Of a stretch of 17,059 nt of DNA, positions 13,836 through 17,059 are shown piece by piece. Source of the stretch: Blastocatellia bacterium (lineage in GTDB: Bacteria; Acidobacteriota; Blastocatellia; Pyrinomonadales; Pyrinomonadaceae). The notes beneath the pieces are model-generated. The model was given only the letters and a program-made list of their open reading frames with translations, made no database searches and had not been told where the DNA came from. Where the stretch lies: the NCBI GenBank assembly GCA_003488005.1, contig DNND01000071.1, positions 1 through 17,059 of the forward strand, in the 5' to 3' direction. How positions within the stretch are numbered: the first letter of the stretch is position 1; every line of letters starts with the position of its first letter. A program made the translations under genes and the position numbers.

Positions 13836-15842
13836 ATGCGCACTCTTAAGAATTTGCTCGTCACGCTTTGCTGCGTCATCGCAATTAGTCCGGCCCTGTT
13901 TGCTCAGCACTCAAACGGCAATTCAACCGCTGCCACAAAAACTGCGGAGCTAGTGCCTGAAACTTTAGACATCACCGCCGGCCAAAAAGTAAAGTTCCGA
14001 GCCGTAACAAAAGATCCTTCAGGAACAACCACACCCGCCGCAGCCACCGCCTGGTTTGTGGCGCCTTTTGATTTGGCTGGAGTGGACCAGGCGGGCACCG
14101 TTTCATTTTTCAATCCGGGCGAGGTGGTCGTCGGCGCAATCGTTGCCGGCCGATCGACTTTCATCAGGGTCATGGTAAAACCTGCGGCCGTTGCACGCGT
14201 CGATATTGAGCCAATGAAAAGCGCGTTGGTAGTCGGCACGACGGCGCGGCTCACGGCCGTGGCTCGCAGCGCCGATGGAAATTCGCGCAGCGATCTGTCA
14301 GTGAACTGGACCTCAAGCAATTCGGACGTAGCGACCGTCGACGCCGCGGGCGTAGTAACGGCAATTGCACCTGGACAGGCAAAGCTCACAGCCACGGCCG
14401 GCAGTGGCAATGGAACAATCAACGTCACCGTTGTCAAAAGCAATTTGAGCGGCCTGTCGATTGATCCGCGGTCAACCACTGCACGCAGCGGCGATGTAAT
14501 TCATTTCAATGTTCGCGCCCGTAACGGACCAACCGACAATTACGCAGTGCGTTGGACGGTTAATGGACCCGCAGCGACAATCGATCCTGATGGCGGCTTT
14601 GTAGCGGAACTGCCGGGCTCTTATGTGATAACGGCGGCGAGCGGCAATGAACAGGCCGTCGCATCGATTTTGATCACGCCGCGCAACGCAGAACGAGCTC
14701 TTGAGTTAATCGGTCGCGCTCCGCTTAAGGATTTTCAGGGCGCCGAAGAGTGGATCACCGGCAACTACGCTTATCTCTCAACCATCTCCGACAAACTGCT
14801 CGTCTACGACGTTTCCGATCCAGCGCACCCAAAGTTGACCGACACGATCAAGGTTGATGCGCGTTTGATCAATGACGTCAGTACGACTGCCGACGGGCGC
14901 ATTCTGGTGATCTCGCGCGAAGGCGCGTCAAACCGCAAGAACGGCATCGCCTTTTACGACACGTCTGATCCGGCGCATCCCAAACTGATTTCCGAATATA
15001 CCGAAACCGTTACCGGCGGTGTGCACAGCGCTTTCGTTGATAGTCACTACGTTTACCTGACCGACGACGCCACCGGTTCCATGCGCGTGATCGATTTTGC
15101 GGACGTGAAGAAACCGAAAGAAGTGGCCCGCTGGGAAGTGCCCAACCAATTGTCGACGATGGTCCATTCCGGAGCCGGGGAGGAAATTGCCGGCCGCTAT
15201 TTGCACGACGTGCAGGTGAAAGATGGCCTTGCGTATCTCGCCTACTGGCGCGACGGGGTGGTCATTCTTGATGTGGGTAACGGAATGAAGGGCGGCAGTC
15301 CTGAACATCCGCAGTTTGTCAGCCAGTTACGCTTTAATCATTTTGAATTGTATGGCAGTGGCTGGGTCGCCGGTACGCACGCAGTTTTTCGTTACAAGAA
15401 TTACCTGTTCGTCGGCGATGAGGTGCTGCCCCAGAATTTTGATATCTACAGTCGCAACCGCCCCATCGCACGCGGCGTGATGCATGTGGTGGACGTTTCC
15501 GACATTAACCATCCGCGCAAAGTGGCCGAGTATGCAGTGCCGGAAGCGGGCTCGCACAACATGTGGGTCGAGAACGACATTCTTTATATGGGTTACTACA
15601 CCGGTGGCGGACGCGTGCTGGATGTGTCAGGAGAACTGCGGGGTGACCTTTATCGCCAGGGTCGCGAGATTGGCAGATTGTGGGCCGGTGACCCGGATGC
15701 TTTTCGTCCCAACCTTTCATTCACCTGGGGCGCGCAACCGCACAACGGCCTCGTTTATTTCAATGATGTGAACAGCGGCATTTGGATTGTGAAACTTGGC
15801 GCGCCGATTACGAAAGGCTCAACCACGTCGCCCGGCCAGTAG
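13836..15842 (+). CDS. secreted Big2-like / LVIVD-repeat protein
   Basis: This 668-residue protein has a signal peptide (LLVTLCCVIAISPALFAQ, cleavage near residue 23). Three immunoglobulin-like beta modules follow, at about 38-115, 119-200 and 203-280; the middle one (VDIEP...SSNSDVATVDAAGVVTAI) is a typical Big2 domain. Residues from about 287 form LVIVD-type beta-propeller repeats, with repeated units such as LLVYDVSDPAHPKL, GIAFYDTSDPAHPKLI and MHVVDVSDINHPRKVAEY. The repeats probably make a surface scaffold or adhesive/binding domain; no enzyme motif is seen. The start is set by the signal peptide and the GGAG four to eight bases ahead. It ends close to the first repeat element of the peroxiredoxin region. 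Confidence 0.88.
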   Translation: MRTLKNLLVTLCCVIAISPALFAQHSNGNSTAATKTAELVPETLDITAGQKVKFRAVTKDPSGTTTPAAATAWFVAPFDLAGVDQAGTVSFFNPGEVVVGAIVAGRSTFIRVMVKPAAVARVDIEPMKSALVVGTTARLTAVARSADGNSRSDLSVNWTSSNSDVATVDAAGVVTAIAPGQAKLTATAGSGNGTINVTVVKSNLSGLSIDPRSTTARSGDVIHFNVRARNGPTDNYAVRWTVNGPAATIDPDGGFVAELPGSYVITAASGNEQAVASILITPRNAERALELIGRAPLKDFQGAEEWITGNYAYLSTISDKLLVYDVSDPAHPKLTDTIKVDARLINDVSTTADGRILVISREGASNRKNGIAFYDTSDPAHPKLISEYTETVTGGVHSAFVDSHYVYLTDDATGSMRVIDFADVKKPKEVARWEVPNQLSTMVHSGAGEEIAGRYLHDVQVKDGLAYLAYWRDGVVILDVGNGMKGGSPEHPQFVSQLRFNHFELYGSGWVAGTHAVFRYKNYLFVGDEVLPQNFDIYSRNRPIARGVMHVVDVSDINHPRKVAEYAVPEAGSHNMWVENDILYMGYYTGGGRVLDVSGELRGDLYRQGREIGRLWAGDPDAFRPNLSFTWGAQPHNGLVYFNDVNSGIWIVKLGAPITKGSTTSPGQ

Positions 15843-15861
15843 GTTAGGACCAACAAGAATT

Positions 15862-15963
15862 AGCCGCGGATAAACGCGGATTCACGCAGATCAAGAGACA
15901 GTAAATTCCGTATGTAAGGTTTCTGTTATCTTCATCCGCGTGAATCTGCGTTAATCCGCGGCT
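15862..15963. repeat. inverted-repeat element, copy A (30-bp arms)
   Basis: Left arm 15862-15891 and right arm 15934-15963 match as reverse complements at 27 of 30 positions; both carry the AGCCGCGGAT end. The arms lie between two convergent genes, and the right arm touches the stop codon of the peroxiredoxin gene (15962-15964). A long hairpin here could stop transcription from both sides. Copy B lies on the other side of the peroxiredoxin gene. Confidence 0.75.
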
Positions 15964-16444
15964 AAATTTCGGTAGCCTTTTGCGCTTCATGAATAGCGGC
16001 AATGGTCGCGTCGTCTTTGGGTTTGAATAACCCAAGCGGCCGCACGTCGCGATAAGTAATTTTACCTTCGGCATCGATCACAAAAACGGAGCGCGCAACT
16101 TTACCGGGAATCAACGACTGCGCGCCATAGAGCTTCGCAACCTCACCCTTCGCATCCGACAACAGACGCAAAGGCAACTCATGGTGCTCCGCAAACTTCT
16201 TATGCGACTCAACTGAATCCGTTGAGATACCAACTACTTCAGCCCCGGTGGCGGCATAGTCTTCCCAACGATCTCGCACGGAACACATCTGCCGCGTGCA
16301 AATAGGCGTCTCATCACCTGGATAGAACAGCAACACCACAACCGTGCCGCGCTGATCCGCAAGGCGCCAACTTTCATCGTTGCCATCATTCAGTGTGAAG
16401 TCAGGCGCCGAAGCGCCAATCTGAGGGCTGTCTTGTTTGCTCAT
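15962..16444 (-). CDS. peroxiredoxin, BCP/AhpC-TSA type
   Basis: This 160-residue peroxiredoxin reduces peroxides with thiol donors. Cys49 in the motif YPGDETPICT is the peroxidatic cysteine, and Cys54, five residues on, is placed like the second cysteine of bacterioferritin comigratory protein (BCP/PrxQ). The N-terminal IGASAPDFTL, the GAEVVGISTDSVESHKKF segment and the later SVFVIDAEGKI strand are typical. The start ATG has only a weak upstream site. It is flanked on both sides by copies of one inverted-repeat element, and its stop codon abuts one of them. Confidence 0.95.
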   Translation of the reverse strand: MSKQDSPQIGASAPDFTLNDGNDESWRLADQRGTVVVLLFYPGDETPICTRQMCSVRDRWEDYAATGAEVVGISTDSVESHKKFAEHHELPLRLLSDAKGEVAKLYGAQSLIPGKVARSVFVIDAEGKITYRDVRPLGLFKPKDDATIAAIHEAQKATEI

Positions 16445-16472
16445 AAGTTTTTCTATGGGAACTCAGGCATTG

Positions 16473-16589
16473 GCCGCGGATTAGCGCGGATAGACGCAGA
16501 TCTGAATAAGAGCACGAGCGCAATAATGGGGGACGGACCGGTCTTAACTTCCTTTTCATATCCGCGCTTTATCCGCGTGAATCCGCGGC
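16473..16589. repeat. inverted-repeat element, copy B
   Basis: Left arm about 16473-16501 and right arm about 16560-16589 form an imperfect inverted repeat. It shares the core GCCGCGGATT..CGCGGAT with copy A at 15862-15963. The right arm overlaps the last codons and the stop (16569-16571) of the minus-strand nuclease gene. The middle 58 bases hold no gene. Confidence 0.7.
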
Positions 16590-17059
16590 AAATGCTCTTA
16601 CGCCCTTCGCTCTGGAGCGCAGCCACTGCCGGCCGCCGCGACAAATACTTAAGAAGCTGCACATGCGGCAATGTAGCGCGGGCCGTACCGGAAATTCCGC
16701 AGGCGCATGCGAAGCAACAATATCCATCATTGCCGCGTCAATTGCACGCGCGCAAGCGTCGCGAGAAAGCAACTCGGCCGGAAGATGAAACTCAACATTT
16801 GGATCCAGAAAATGCAGCGTTACTTTGATAACGCCGCCTTTTTCGGAAAGGGCAGGCAACAGATCGCTGACTGCCAGCGCGTACGCCTGCATTTGCAATT
16901 GATAATCTGATGCGGCGAGGCGCACCTGGTCTTCAACCGAAAGCGGGTCGATAACTAACTCGCTCTCAACCGGCGTTGACTCGAAATCAAAAGCAAACTG
17001 ATCAACCGGAGACTGGGACTCTAAAATTTGAGACCGTAAATACTGGGACCGCGGGCGTC
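16569..17059 (-). CDS. C-terminal nuclease-like domain of a UvrD/AddA-type helicase-exonuclease, partial
   Basis: The frame is open to the right edge, so only the last 163 codons are here. The stretch YQLQMQAYALAVSDLLP carries the QxxxY motif of RecB-family PD-(D/E)XK nucleases. Near the end come HCRMCSFLSIC and RGGRQWL, whose cysteines recall the Fe-S or zinc-binding tail of AddB-like and helicase-linked nucleases. The usual catalytic D-x-K (DYKT-like) motif is not seen: DFES and VIDPLS are at the likely place. The protein probably works in DNA end processing and repair. Its last codons (ADSRG, stop) are encoded inside repeat copy B. The GTG at 16925 is an internal codon. Confidence 0.7.
   Translation of the reverse strand, partial: RPRSQYLRSQILESQSPVDQFAFDFESTPVESELVIDPLSVEDQVRLAASDYQLQMQAYALAVSDLLPALSEKGGVIKVTLHFLDPNVEFHLPAELLSRDACARAIDAAMMDIVASHAPAEFPVRPALHCRMCSFLSICRGGRQWLRSRAKGVRAFAADSRG

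Overview
The window is one contig piece from a bacterial chromosome, most likely an uncultured Acidobacteriota of the Blastocatellia/Pyrinomonadaceae type. The case for this is circumstantial: a membrane-anchored protein with a long Asn-rich N-x-N-x-N linker, a ferredoxin/metallo-beta-lactamase fusion, a Big2-LVIVD surface protein and abundant imperfect inverted repeats. No rRNA or marker gene other than lepA is present to prove it.

The left half (1 to about 8470) is an accessory region. It holds fifteen recognisable small genes or gene remnants, all on the + strand, mostly 100-215 codons long and functionally unrelated: four small multi-pass membrane proteins (one frameshifted), a DinB-like protein, a VOC/glyoxalase protein, a truncated membrane protein, a TIMP/netrin-like secreted protein, a cupin, a minimal SET-domain protein, an ABM monooxygenase-like protein, two GNAT acetyltransferases, a SAM methyltransferase, a gamma-glutamylcyclotransferase-like protein and an unrecognised helical protein. 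Base composition varies visibly from gene to gene. This layout resembles an integron gene-cassette array. Three spots carry sequence like parts of attC recombination sites: a left half at about 1247, a right half at about 5450-5479 and a left half plus weak right half at about 8409-8465. One right half directly follows the orphan C-terminus of a VOC protein. No integrase is in the window and no site is complete, so the region reads best as a decaying or sedentary cassette array, or a pile-up of cassette-derived genes.

The right half (8470-17059) looks like ordinary chromosome. It has a secreted protein of unknown function (+), convergent with lepA (elongation factor 4, -). Upstream of lepA, also on -, are an Asn-rich membrane-anchored protein and a ferredoxin/metallo-beta-lactamase fusion. 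A 309-base gap with a near-perfect 29-bp inverted repeat precedes a secreted Big2/LVIVD-repeat protein (+). A BCP-type peroxiredoxin (-) follows, bracketed by two copies of another inverted-repeat element. The C-terminal nuclease-like domain of a large helicase/exonuclease protein (-) runs off the right edge.

There is no evidence that the left-hand genes form one pathway. Several belong to small-molecule modification or detoxification families (VOC, DinB, ABM, cupin, GNAT, methyltransferase), as is common among cassette cargo. I found no tRNA, rRNA, CRISPR array, transposase, integrase or recognisable phage gene.
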